Assembly (NCBI GenBank): GCA_964440915.1
Contig: CAYTTV010000026.1
Span: forward strand, 1-51,388
DNA: 51,388 nt
Origin: CAMPJM01 sp964440915
GTDB taxonomy: Bacteria > Bacteroidota > Bacteroidia > Cytophagales > Cyclobacteriaceae
Direction: 5' to 3'
Part shown: positions 9,216 to 18,300 of the stretch, in pieces
Numbering within the stretch: the first letter of the stretch is position 1
Layout: every line of letters begins with the position of its first letter
The notes under the pieces: generated by a model
Told to the model about the DNA's origin: nothing
The model's input: the letters and a program-made list of their open reading frames with translations, nothing else
Databases searched by the model: none
Translations under genes and position numbers: made by a program

Positions 9216-10394
9216 GTGACCATGTCCATAAAAAAATCCTACCTCTTAGCGCTCCTGATCTTTCTGCTGTCTATCGGCTGCTCATCTTCTCCTAACAATG
9301 ACAACAATAAAACAGAAAACGAAGAGGAGATAGAAGATACTACAACGAGTGAACTTCCTTTGGGAAAGATAAAATTGCCGCCCGGTTTTACGATCTCCAT
9401 TTATGCAGAAGATGTTAAAAATGCCAGGGCTATGGCACTTAGCCCTTCAGGCACTCTTTTCGTAGGGAGTAGAGATGAAGGAAGTGTATATGCCTTAAAA
9501 GACACGGATGGCGATAACTTTGCGGAGACGAAATATGAGCTAGCGAAAAACCTCAACATGCCTGCGGGGGTGGCTTTTAAGGACGGCGATCTTTATGTAT
9601 CATCAATAAATGAGATTTTACGCTTCAATAAAATAGATGCAAATCTGGAAAATCCTCCTAAGCCAGAGGTTTTTTATGAGGATTACCCTTCTGACAAGCA
9701 CCATGGATGGAAATTCATAGCTTTCGGTCCAGACGGCAACTTATATGTACCAGTGGGAGCACCTTGCAATATTTGCCTAAGAGAAGAAGCTATCTATTCT
9801 ACTATCACTACGCTAAGCCCTGATGGCACCAACATGGAGATTTTTGCAGAAGGTGTACGCAATACGGTTGGGTTTGATTGGCATCCTGATACAAAGGAGC
9901 TGTGGTTTACAGAAAATGGACGCGATATGATGGGTGACGACGTACCTGGCGACGAGCTTAACCGCGCTCCAACCAAAGGGATGCATTTTGGCTATCCATT
10001 TTGTCATGAAGGAACCGTGAAAGATCCCGAGTTTGGAGATCAACGTCCCTGCACTGATTTTACACCTCCTGTACAAATACTTGGCCCTCATGTGGCAGCG
10101 CTGGGTATGCGTTTTTATACAGGCGACATGTTTCCACAAGAGTACCATAAACAAATTTTCATAGCAGAACATGGATCGTGGAACAGGACAAGGAAATCAG
10201 GCTACAGGATAATGACCGTGAAGCTAAATGGCAATATGGCGGTTAGTTATGAACCTTTTGCTGAAGGCTGGTTAGATGAAGAGAGTCAAGAAGCCTGGGG
10301 AAGGCCGGCTGATGTCCTGGTAATGCCCGATGGAGCCTTGTTGGTTGCTGACGATGCAGCGGATGTGGTGTATAGGATTAGTTACGAAAATTAA
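9216..10394 (+). CDS. PQQ-dependent sugar dehydrogenase-like (sorbosone dehydrogenase family) lipoprotein
   Basis: 392 residues. The lipoprotein signal ends at LLSIGC-SSS (Cys22), followed by an acidic, Asn/Glu-rich linker, so the enzyme should be surface- or periplasm-anchored. The rest is a six-bladed beta-propeller of the soluble aldose/sorbosone dehydrogenase type: LPPGFTISIYAEDVKNARAM near the start, DGNLYVPVGAPCNIC, GVRNTVGFDWHP, LWFTENGRDMMGDDVPGDEL and IAEHGSWNRT. Such enzymes oxidise aldoses with PQQ and calcium, but many members have no proven substrate. An alternative ATG lies two codons downstream (9222). The gene is monocistronic; its neighbours do not suggest a pathway. Confidence 0.85.
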   Translation: MTMSIKKSYLLALLIFLLSIGCSSSPNNDNNKTENEEEIEDTTTSELPLGKIKLPPGFTISIYAEDVKNARAMALSPSGTLFVGSRDEGSVYALKDTDGDNFAETKYELAKNLNMPAGVAFKDGDLYVSSINEILRFNKIDANLENPPKPEVFYEDYPSDKHHGWKFIAFGPDGNLYVPVGAPCNICLREEAIYSTITTLSPDGTNMEIFAEGVRNTVGFDWHPDTKELWFTENGRDMMGDDVPGDELNRAPTKGMHFGYPFCHEGTVKDPEFGDQRPCTDFTPPVQILGPHVAALGMRFYTGDMFPQEYHKQIFIAEHGSWNRTRKSGYRIMTVKLNGNMAVSYEPFAEGWLDEESQEAWGRPADVLVMPDGALLVADDAADVVYRISYEN

Positions 10395-10426
10395 TGCACC
10401 AATAGTTAATGCACCAATTAGTTTAT

Positions 10427-10477
10427 GTAGCAATATAATCCGTTGGCGAATTGATGTGCCGAAGATGGAATTGCTAC
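10427..10477. terminator. Possible hairpin between convergent genes
   Basis: GTAGCAAT (10427-10434) and ATTGCTAC (10470-10477) are perfectly complementary and lie between two convergent genes. The loop is long and the U-tract poor, so terminator function is uncertain. Confidence 0.3.
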
Positions 10478-10499
10478 AAGGCTGATTTTCGGAATAAAA

Positions 10500-10976
10500 T
10501 TAATAAGCCGCCATATAATTGATCTCTATTGTAACAGGCGTTACTTCATCTTTAAATACTTCTACGGGCATAATATGGCCATAGCCATCAAATATATTGG
10601 CAAACAGCCCTTCAGATTCTTTTACAAAAATTGAATATTTGCCAGGAGGCAGATGCAGTTTGAAGATACCTCGTTTATCGCTCATCACTTTTTGGATCAA
10701 TTCAGTATGCACGTTTTGATAGAAATGTCCGTCCTTTTCCGCTTCTTTGGTTTTAGTCAGTGCGTAGACAAGCACTTCCCGCTGTACAGGCTGGCCTCTA
10801 GGAATTTCCCTGTCACTATCAATTGTAGGCATGAGATTTCCTTCTAACCATATCAGTTGCCCTACGATACCTTCTTTTAATGGTCTTGAACTGCTTTGTT
10901 GCATGGATTTATTGCAAGACATTAATATTACTCCCGACAAGATAACCACTAAGGAAGTGCTGTATAATTGATTCAT
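10500..10976 (-). CDS. Small lipoprotein with carboxypeptidase-regulatory-like fold
   Basis: 158 residues from the start chosen here (ATG at 10976). This start gives a normal lipoprotein signal, MNQLYSTSLV...LMSC with Cys21. The open frame extends to an ATG at 11024, but that would add 16 residues in front of the signal peptide. The mature part (GQLIWLEGNLMP..., KRGIFKLHLPPGKYSIFVKE) resembles the transthyretin-like carboxypeptidase regulatory domain, in which a value is qualified and then formatted along beta strands. No enzymatic motif is seen. It lies about 100 bp downstream of the PspC gene on the same strand and may be the last gene of that unit. Confidence 0.7.
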   Translation of the reverse strand: MNQLYSTSLVVILSGVILMSCNKSMQQSSSRPLKEGIVGQLIWLEGNLMPTIDSDREIPRGQPVQREVLVYALTKTKEAEKDGHFYQNVHTELIQKVMSDKRGIFKLHLPPGKYSIFVKESEGLFANIFDGYGHIMPVEVFKDEVTPVTIEINYMAAY

Positions 10977-11075
10977 CATGTTGAATAGGATATGTTTGAG
11001 GCCAAGTAGAGAAATCCTGTCCAATGTAGAGCGTTTTTTGCTTTTATAAAAGTTATCCTTCCAGATTTGCCTGTT

Positions 11076-13604
11076 TTAAAATAGCCGAGGTTGGGGGCCT
11101 TTGATCCAAAAGCTTGCTTTTGCTAAGGCAGCATGATAAAAGATACGGGCGTTGTTGATATAAAAGACGGCCATTTCTTCGCTCTCCGGCTTTCCTTCCT
11201 CTTTACGGTGCTTGTTCTCAATTGTACTGAACCCACCTTCCTTGATTTCGAGTGATTTCGATACATTTATTGTCGCATTGCTCACATCGCTAGTTTTTAC
11301 CGCAGCATTTTCTACAACAAACTCCTCAGCCATCAGTTCGCTTACGCCCGAGACTCTGGCATTCATGTAGTTGGCCTTGCCTGTGAGGGTGAGTTTAGAG
11401 TCTCCACGCAAAATCAGGCTGATATCGTTGGCATTCAGGTTGAATGCTGACTTACTGCTGCCCGATAATATGATATCGATACTCTCTTCTTCAAAACCTT
11501 CAACATAAGCCTCTGTCAGACCAGAAAGTTTAATCGCTTCTAACGTCGGCATAGTGATGACAATTTTAAACTTAGGGTTATATTGCACATCTTTTTTGAG
11601 TGAATTTTGGCTTATTTCAAGTGTACTGCCATTTTTTTCGATTTTGAGCTTATCTAATACTGATGGGTTTCCAAACAATTCTACAGCGTAGTGATCTTGC
11701 TTTGTCACGATGACCTCACATAAAGTGCCGTGTATGTCTATGCTGCTAAAATCAGTCATATATTTAGTAAGGACGCCCTCGTCATTGATGGTAGACTGCC
11801 CTCGCCGATTTCCTTGCATCTTATCTTTTTGTGGACATGTTTTACATTGCAATCCATCTTCTGTGAAAATCCAAATGTTGTCCTCCAAATATTGTGAAGA
11901 ATACCCATTTTGATGCAAAGTGTTGCGAAGGATTGCCTTGAGGTTTTCTTTTATGATAAATGGTTTGTTATACGGGATGTAAAGTTGCATGTCCAAGCCT
12001 TGCAGGCGGAAGATGGCCTCTTCTTTGAATTGAATGTTGGAGTCGAAGATTAATATGGAATCACTGAAATGAACAGTATAGTCTACCATATCGGCATTGG
12101 TGAGGGCATTTTGCCGCGAGTGACCTCTCGCCTGAAACTTTTGAACCAATTTGTACTCTTCTTCTTGGGTTCCGAGAAGCTGGAGTGTGGTTACTTGATA
12201 TTCCTCCATGCCAGTTTCTCGCAAGTCCAAAATCATTATCTTGTCATCAATAGGGAAGGCTTGGGTGACCCTTTTAGAAGCCTCGCTACTAAAATCTTTG
12301 ATCGTGAGAGGAAGTGTTAGGCCAACCCCTGCCACAGCCACCAGCCAAATCGCCAATAATGACCAACCTAGCAATGAATTTCCTATGAAACGCTTGGCCA
12401 TGATGGAAATTCCTGCCAAGAACAGTGCAAAGAAGGGAATAAAGTGGACAAAGAAAGCAGACGCAAAAAGTAGGGGAGGAAAGCTGTTCTGGAGTATGTC
12501 CTTTGGAAAGTGACTTAACTGAGGAATCCAAAGGTGATAATAGCCATTGATGTTAAAATAAAGGCCGGTAATAATAAGCAGTGCAAATAACAACGCTATG
12601 CTTATCAGCAAAATGATGATGCCTGAAAGAACTCTAATGGCCTCTGCTAAAAACAACATAAGTGGGCTAAAAGCTTTGCCAAATCCCGAAAATACTATGG
12701 CAATTAAGCGGAATGGGAATAATAATATCTTTGCCAAAACACCTTCTTCTTCTCCATCGCCTATCTTCAGGCTTTGTTTTATGTTGTTCTCTATATTGGC
12801 CAAGGTTACTGGCTCACCTTGCATTTGTATTTTATCCGTTATGGTCTTTGCTTCTGGGGTAATCACCCAAAGGATGAAATATATAAGCAAAAAAGTACCG
12901 AATGAAAGGAATAGGCACAAAACAAATAATAACCTTATAAGGGAGACGTCAATCCCGAAATAAGTAGCCAATCCACCACAGACGCCACTTATTACACGGT
13001 TTTCAGGATTACGATATAGCTTTTTGGTTTTAAGGTCCTCTTCTACGGTATCATTTGGTGGGATAATAATCCAGCCAATGATATAGCCTAAAAACATAAA
13101 TGATCCCACAGTAGAAGTAATGAAGATATCACAAAGCAATAAGATCATGATCAACCTGATCCATAGCGGATCAAGGTGAAAATAATGGGCAATGCCCGCA
13201 GCTACACCTCCCATTACCTTGCGCTTTGTGTCTCTATACAGCTTCTTTGCACCAAAAGGATCATTTGAATGCCGTTGGTCTGTTTGTTCATTTCCTGCTT
13301 TAAAATAGTCGTCGTCTGCTTCAGGTATCGGGTCCCCTTCAATGGCCTGAAAATCATGAATGCTGCCCATAGTGGTCATGAGGCGTTTCACATCAACCAA
13401 GGTGACAACCTGCTTTCCTTCTTTGAGCTTAGTCAAGAAGATTTCTGCAATCCTGCTCTCAATATCTGCAATGATTTCATCCGAGTCCTCGTAAGAAGAA
13501 AAATAATGGTTGATAGTATCCAGATAAGAACGGAGTTGTTCGTACCCGTCCTCCTCTATATGAAATATTATCCCGCTTATATTGATGCTTATATTCTTTT
13601 TCAT
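11076..13604 (-). CDS. PspC-domain envelope-stress protein with C-terminal GIN (DUF2807) beta-helix domain
   Basis: 842 residues. A soluble N-terminal part (about 1-110) is followed by two PspC repeats, KKLYRDTKRKVMGGVAAGIA and KKLYRNPENRVISGVCGGLA, each leading into hydrophobic helices. Further membrane segments lie in the middle (about 305-445). The C-terminal part (from about 620) starts with FSSIDIHGTLCEVIV and continues as the regular beta-strand repeat of GIN/DUF2807 domains, predicted outside the cytoplasm. PspC proteins in Proteobacteria sense membrane stress. In Bacteroidota this PspC-GIN form commonly follows a PadR regulator, as here (64 bp downstream of padR). Specific function is unknown. 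Confidence 0.88.
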   Translation of the reverse strand: MKKNISINISGIIFHIEEDGYEQLRSYLDTINHYFSSYEDSDEIIADIESRIAEIFLTKLKEGKQVVTLVDVKRLMTTMGSIHDFQAIEGDPIPEADDDYFKAGNEQTDQRHSNDPFGAKKLYRDTKRKVMGGVAAGIAHYFHLDPLWIRLIMILLLCDIFITSTVGSFMFLGYIIGWIIIPPNDTVEEDLKTKKLYRNPENRVISGVCGGLATYFGIDVSLIRLLFVLCLFLSFGTFLLIYFILWVITPEAKTITDKIQMQGEPVTLANIENNIKQSLKIGDGEEEGVLAKILLFPFRLIAIVFSGFGKAFSPLMLFLAEAIRVLSGIIILLISIALLFALLIITGLYFNINGYYHLWIPQLSHFPKDILQNSFPPLLFASAFFVHFIPFFALFLAGISIMAKRFIGNSLLGWSLLAIWLVAVAGVGLTLPLTIKDFSSEASKRVTQAFPIDDKIMILDLRETGMEEYQVTTLQLLGTQEEEYKLVQKFQARGHSRQNALTNADMVDYTVHFSDSILIFDSNIQFKEEAIFRLQGLDMQLYIPYNKPFIIKENLKAILRNTLHQNGYSSQYLEDNIWIFTEDGLQCKTCPQKDKMQGNRRGQSTINDEGVLTKYMTDFSSIDIHGTLCEVIVTKQDHYAVELFGNPSVLDKLKIEKNGSTLEISQNSLKKDVQYNPKFKIVITMPTLEAIKLSGLTEAYVEGFEEESIDIILSGSSKSAFNLNANDISLILRGDSKLTLTGKANYMNARVSGVSELMAEEFVVENAAVKTSDVSNATINVSKSLEIKEGGFSTIENKHRKEEGKPESEEMAVFYINNARIFYHAALAKASFWIKGPQPRLF

Positions 13605-13668
13605 GAAAGGTAATTTAACGGTTTTCGGTAATAATTCCTTGCGACATTTGCATGTTTGATAGTAAAAA

Positions 13669-14007
13669 TCAATTGGTTATGCCCCGATCTATTATTTGAT
13701 TGGTGGCCATCATGAGTTCTTCCCATGTTTCTCGTAAATGGTTAAGAAAAACTTCTCCTTTGTCTGTAATGGTAAAGTACTTCCGAGGTGGGCCAGACAT
13801 AGATTCTACCCAACGGTAATCGACAAGACCCGCTTTGCGCAGCCTCGTGAGCAAAGGGTATAGTGTGCCTTCTACCACCATGATCTTGGCCGAAGTCAGC
13901 TCCTCCAGCATATCGGAGGCATATACTTCCCCTCTTGAAATGATGTGCAGGATGCAAAACTCCAAAATTCCCTTGCGCATTTGCACTTGTGTGTTTTCTA
14001 ACTTCAT
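13669..14007 (-). CDS. PadR-family transcriptional regulator
   Basis: 112 residues containing one winged helix-turn-helix: QMRKGILEFCILHIISRGEVYASDMLEEL, then EGTLYPLLTRLRKAGLVDYRW and the wing SGPPRKYFTITDKG. It belongs to the short PadR class without the long dimerisation tail. It is the first gene of an operon with the PspC-GIN gene and probably represses that operon in response to an unknown signal. A second, longer frame on the same strand is a shadow. Confidence 0.92.
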   Translation of the reverse strand: MKLENTQVQMRKGILEFCILHIISRGEVYASDMLEELTSAKIMVVEGTLYPLLTRLRKAGLVDYRWVESMSGPPRKYFTITDKGEVFLNHLRETWEELMMATNQIIDRGITN

Positions 14008-14034
14008 ATCTTCCCCCTCTTTGAATTAACAAGA

Positions 14035-14066
14035 CAAATATATAGGATAGTACTATGTAATACAAG
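14035..14066 (-). promoter_or_regulatory. Promoter of the padR-pspC operon
   Basis: On the minus strand a -7 element TAtaTTTG lies at 14042-14035, with CTTG at 14066-14063 as a partial -33 element. The spacer is 20 nt, within the Bacteroidota range. Transcription would start near 14028, about 20 nt before the padR start codon. Confidence 0.5.
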
Positions 14067-14241
14067 GTACTTGGTTTCATTATTTTATCCCATATATTTT
14101 TGTTCTCATCCCCTTGTATACAAAGGCAATATTTTCTTGACTTTAGACAAAGAAAAGCAAACAATTCTGGATAATTTTGTAGATATTAATGTTGGCAAAA
14201 AATTGCGACCTTATACCAAAAGCTGTTACGTGCCGGTTTCT

Positions 14242-15306
14242 ATGCTCAAAATTCTATCCATTTTCCTCCTTCTGGCTGCCGGAATCCCTGTTTTTGCCCA
14301 AACAAAAACGCCTAAATACAGCAATGAGTTTCTTTCTATAGGGGTAGGGGCAAGGGCGCTGGGCATGTCGGGCACTCAGGTGGCACATGTGAAAGACGTT
14401 ACTTCTGGATTTTGGAACCCTGCAGGGTTGCTCCAGATCGAATCAGACTATGAAATTGCTTTGATGCACGCAGAATACTTCGCCGGCATTGCGAAATACG
14501 ACTATGCGGCAGTAGCCGTACCGTTGGACAGCATGCATGTGATAGGTTTTTCCATCATCCGTTTTGCAGTGGATGACATCCCCGATACCCGGTTTCTGTA
14601 TGATGCAAATGGGAGGATCAACTACGACAATATACGCTTCTTTTCTGCGGCAGATTATGCTTTTATATTTTCTTATGCCCGAAAGACGAACTTTATCAGA
14701 GGACTGTCATTAGGTGCCAATGCCAAGGTAGTACACCGTTCTGTAGGCAAGTTTGCGCATGCATGGGGGTTTGGTTTAGATCTTGGCGCCCAACTTCATG
14801 TGCAGAAGTGGAAGTTTGGGCTATTGCTTAAAGATATTACGACTACATTCAATGTGTGGTCGCATAATCCAGATATGGTATCGGATGTATATACGCAGAC
14901 AGGCAATGAGATTCCTGAAAGCACTATAGAAGTCACTTTGCCAAAAGCTATATTGGGGTTTGCTCGTAACATAGATATTAGTAGCAAGTTGGGCGTACTG
15001 GCCTCTTTGGACCTGGACTTTACTTTTGATGGAAAAAGAAATGTGCCTGTAAAGTCCGATTTTGCCTCTATAGACCCTCATATGGGTGTGGAAGTGGATT
15101 ATTCCAAAACAATCTTTCTTCGGTTTGGGGTAGGCAACATCCAGCAGGTAAAGGATTTTGATGAAAGCACTTCCACGACTTATCAGCCTAACTTTGGTGT
15201 AGGGGCCAAAATCAAAAAAGTAAATATCGATTATGCCATGACTGACATTGGGGATCAGGCTGAATCTTTATATTCTCATGTCGTTTCTTTATTGATCAGT
15301 TTATGA
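14242..15306 (+). CDS. PorV/PorQ-family outer-membrane protein (T9SS-associated)
   Basis: 354 residues from ATG 14242, which begins a normal signal peptide (MLKILSIFLLLAAGIPVFAQ). The frame is open back to 14071, but the extra 57 residues have no signal character. The mature N-terminus has the PorV/PorQ hallmark SIGVGARALGMSGTQVAHVKD, followed by SGFWNPAGLLQI, and the remainder is beta-barrel-like. PorV proteins shuttle T9SS cargo to the cell-surface sortase PorU. The stop codon overlaps the start of the next gene (ATGA at 15303-15306), so the two are translationally coupled and probably form one complex. Confidence 0.85.
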   Translation: MLKILSIFLLLAAGIPVFAQTKTPKYSNEFLSIGVGARALGMSGTQVAHVKDVTSGFWNPAGLLQIESDYEIALMHAEYFAGIAKYDYAAVAVPLDSMHVIGFSIIRFAVDDIPDTRFLYDANGRINYDNIRFFSAADYAFIFSYARKTNFIRGLSLGANAKVVHRSVGKFAHAWGFGLDLGAQLHVQKWKFGLLLKDITTTFNVWSHNPDMVSDVYTQTGNEIPESTIEVTLPKAILGFARNIDISSKLGVLASLDLDFTFDGKRNVPVKSDFASIDPHMGVEVDYSKTIFLRFGVGNIQQVKDFDESTSTTYQPNFGVGAKIKKVNIDYAMTDIGDQAESLYSHVVSLLISL

Positions 15307-18300
15307 ACGGCTCTATGACGTACAAAGATAGAATTAGCGCGATATATACGATGACGGGCACAAGGGCCAATCTATGGCCACTAAAGATAATCTTGGCCAG
15401 TCTTTTAGGGGGTTTGTTTTTTCAGGCACATGCGCAGGGCAGTTATACAAATGACTGGATAAATTTCAATCAGCCTTATTATAAATTGAGTGTTGCTCAA
15501 GATGGGATATACAAAGTTTCTTATCAAGAATTGAACGCAGCAGGTTTTCCTATGGGGGGAGATCCGAGAAATATACAGCTTTTCCACAGAGGTATGGAGC
15601 AAGCTATCGTCATAGAAGGTGAACATGATGGTAGTTTTGACCCCGCCGATCATATTATTTTCTATGGTAAAAAGAATGATGGCACATTAGACAAACAGTT
15701 GTATGTAAGCCCTGATGCTCAGCCACATAATTATTATAATCTGTATTCTGATACTTCTGCCTATTTTCTGACCGTAAGCAACAGTATAGGAAAGCGCATG
15801 AGTAACATGTCTGAAAACCCTACAGGTTTTCCGCTAAGGGCCTACCATGAGGAAGAGAAACTGATTGTCTATACGCAGAACTATTGGATTGGGCGGGAGT
15901 ATAGCGTGGATACATATTTGTCTCAATATGATTATGGAGAAGGGTGGACAGGGACTTCTTTTAGAGATGGGAATTCAAGAGATATTGTTTTTACTGACAT
16001 TACACATCGTCATTTGGGGAGCAAAAGCCCAGAACTTGAAATAGTGCTGACGGGTAGAAATGCCAATGTACACAATGTTGACATTTTAGTGGGTGCTTCT
16101 GTAAGCTCACTCAGAACCTTGAGCCAAGTGCAGTTTTCAGGACATGAGAGCAGAACCATAACCTCTTTGTTAAACTGGACTGATATTAGTGCAGAGGGTC
16201 AGCTTGTTGTGCGGGTGGCGGTACAATCAACGGGCGTTACCGATTATATTTCTATTTCAGCCGCCAAATTACGCTTTTCGCAGCAGCCTGATATGGGCGG
16301 TGGGTCAACCAAGGTATTTAATGTGCGGGAAATAACTACCAAGTCTCAATTTACCGTTGCCAATGTGCAGGGCACTCCGGTGATTTATGATATCACCAAC
16401 CCCGGCAATGTAGGAAAGCTTGGATATATCAGCAGTGGAACTTCAATAACGACTGTGTTGCCTACAGGCAATAGAATGCTTTGGATAAGCAACAATAGCG
16501 GGTATCTACCTGTTCCCGGCATTAAAAATGTCAATTTTCAGCAAATTACACCTTCTGTATACGATTTTCTGATCATTTCTAATAAAATGCTGATGACACC
16601 CGTATCCGGTATAGGTGATCCTGTTCAGGCATATGCGATGTATCGGTCTTCACCCGAAGGAGGAGGTTACAAACCTTTTATTGTTGAAATTCAACAGCTT
16701 TTCGATCAATTTAACTATGGAGAAGCTTCTCCTCTGGCCATTCGGGAATATGCCCGTTTTATGATCAATAATGGCAATCCTGAATATTTGTTCCTCATAG
16801 GAAAAGGCCTGAGTGTTAATTATCGGTACTATAGAAATGGCCCTGTGGGTGGTCGGTATCACGATCTTGTGCCGACAATTGGCATGCCAGGGTCGGATGC
16901 AGAGCTTACTGCCGGCCTTGATATCAACAATCCACGCGTATCGGCCATACCTACTGGTAGGCTCACTGCCGAAAACCCGGGGCACGTAGTGGCTTACCTC
17001 AATAAAGTAAAAGAAATGGAAGCTGCTCCCTACGATGCTTTATGGAGAAAACGCCTGATTCACCTAAGTGGAGGAGCTACAGAGCACGAGCTTATCACGT
17101 TTAAAAATTATGTGAACGGGTTCAAGAGTGTTGCTGAAGGCCATTACCTTGGAGGGCATGTCACGACAAAAAGTAAACAAACCAATCAAGCCGTAGAATT
17201 GATTAACATAGCAGAGGAGGTCAACAAAGGCGTTTCACTCATAACATTTTTTGGTCATTCTGGTGCCGCTACTACCGACTTGGAGATAGGGAATGTTTCA
17301 GAAGATATCCAAGGCTACAGGAATAAAGGCAAGTACCCATTTATATTGGTAAATGGGTGCGATGCAGGGAATATTTATGCGGATGTTTACACTTTTGGGG
17401 AGGATTGGATTGTGACGCCCGATAGAGGAGCAGTAGGTTTTATAGCACACGTAGCCTTGGGGCTTTCCTCTAGTCTCAAACGCTATTCCGATTTGTTTTA
17501 CGCCACTGCTTTTGCTGATCCATCCTATATCAATCAATCGATTGGGAGCGTCATGCATAAGGTTTCGGTAGAATATTTAAGCAGATACGGCAGTTCACCG
17601 GCCAATATTTCTCAGATTCAGCAAATGAATTTACAGGGTGATCCTTCTTTGAACATTTTCGGCGCTCAAAAACCCGACTTCGAAATCACGCCGAGCCATA
17701 TGGAGCTAAAGGCAACAGATGGAAACAATATTACTGCCCTTTCCGATTCTTTTAACCTTTCCTTTATCGTTCGGAACTTTGGTGTCACCACCAAGGACTC
17801 ATTGCATGTGCAGCTAAGGAGAAGGTTAGATAATGGCACATACCATTATACCGATTCGGTCTATGCCCCCGTTTTGTTTTCAGATACTTTGAATTTTGTC
17901 GTCAAGAACTTTTCGGAACACGATAATTATGGTAATAACCAATTTGAAATCACCTTAGATTATATCAACCGTACCGATGAGTTGGACGAGATGAATAATG
18001 TGGCTTCAATTGATTTCTTCATTCCAAAAGGAGGAACCACCAATTTATTTCCTTTAGATTTTGCCATTGTAAATCAAGGAAATCCCGAGCTGATATGTCA
18101 ATCTAATGATGTTTTGGTCGGCTCCCGATCTTTTGTTTTTCAGATTGATACGGCTCGATCTTTCAACAGTCCGGCCTTTCTACAGCATATTCTTCAAGCA
18201 GAAGCTCTGGCTTCTTGGAAACCACCATTGATCGAGTCGCTGGCTAATGACAGTATTGCGTATTATTGGCGAACAAAATTTGCCGATCCACAACCTGGAG

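Noticed and set aside
9813..10172. 119-codon antisense frame inside the sugar dehydrogenase gene
   Set aside because: Shadow of a well-supported gene on the other strand; no independent coding evidence.
14071..14241. 57-residue N-terminal extension of the PorV-like protein
   Set aside because: A normal signal peptide begins at ATG 14242; the extension has no signal or domain character and overlaps the divergent promoter region.
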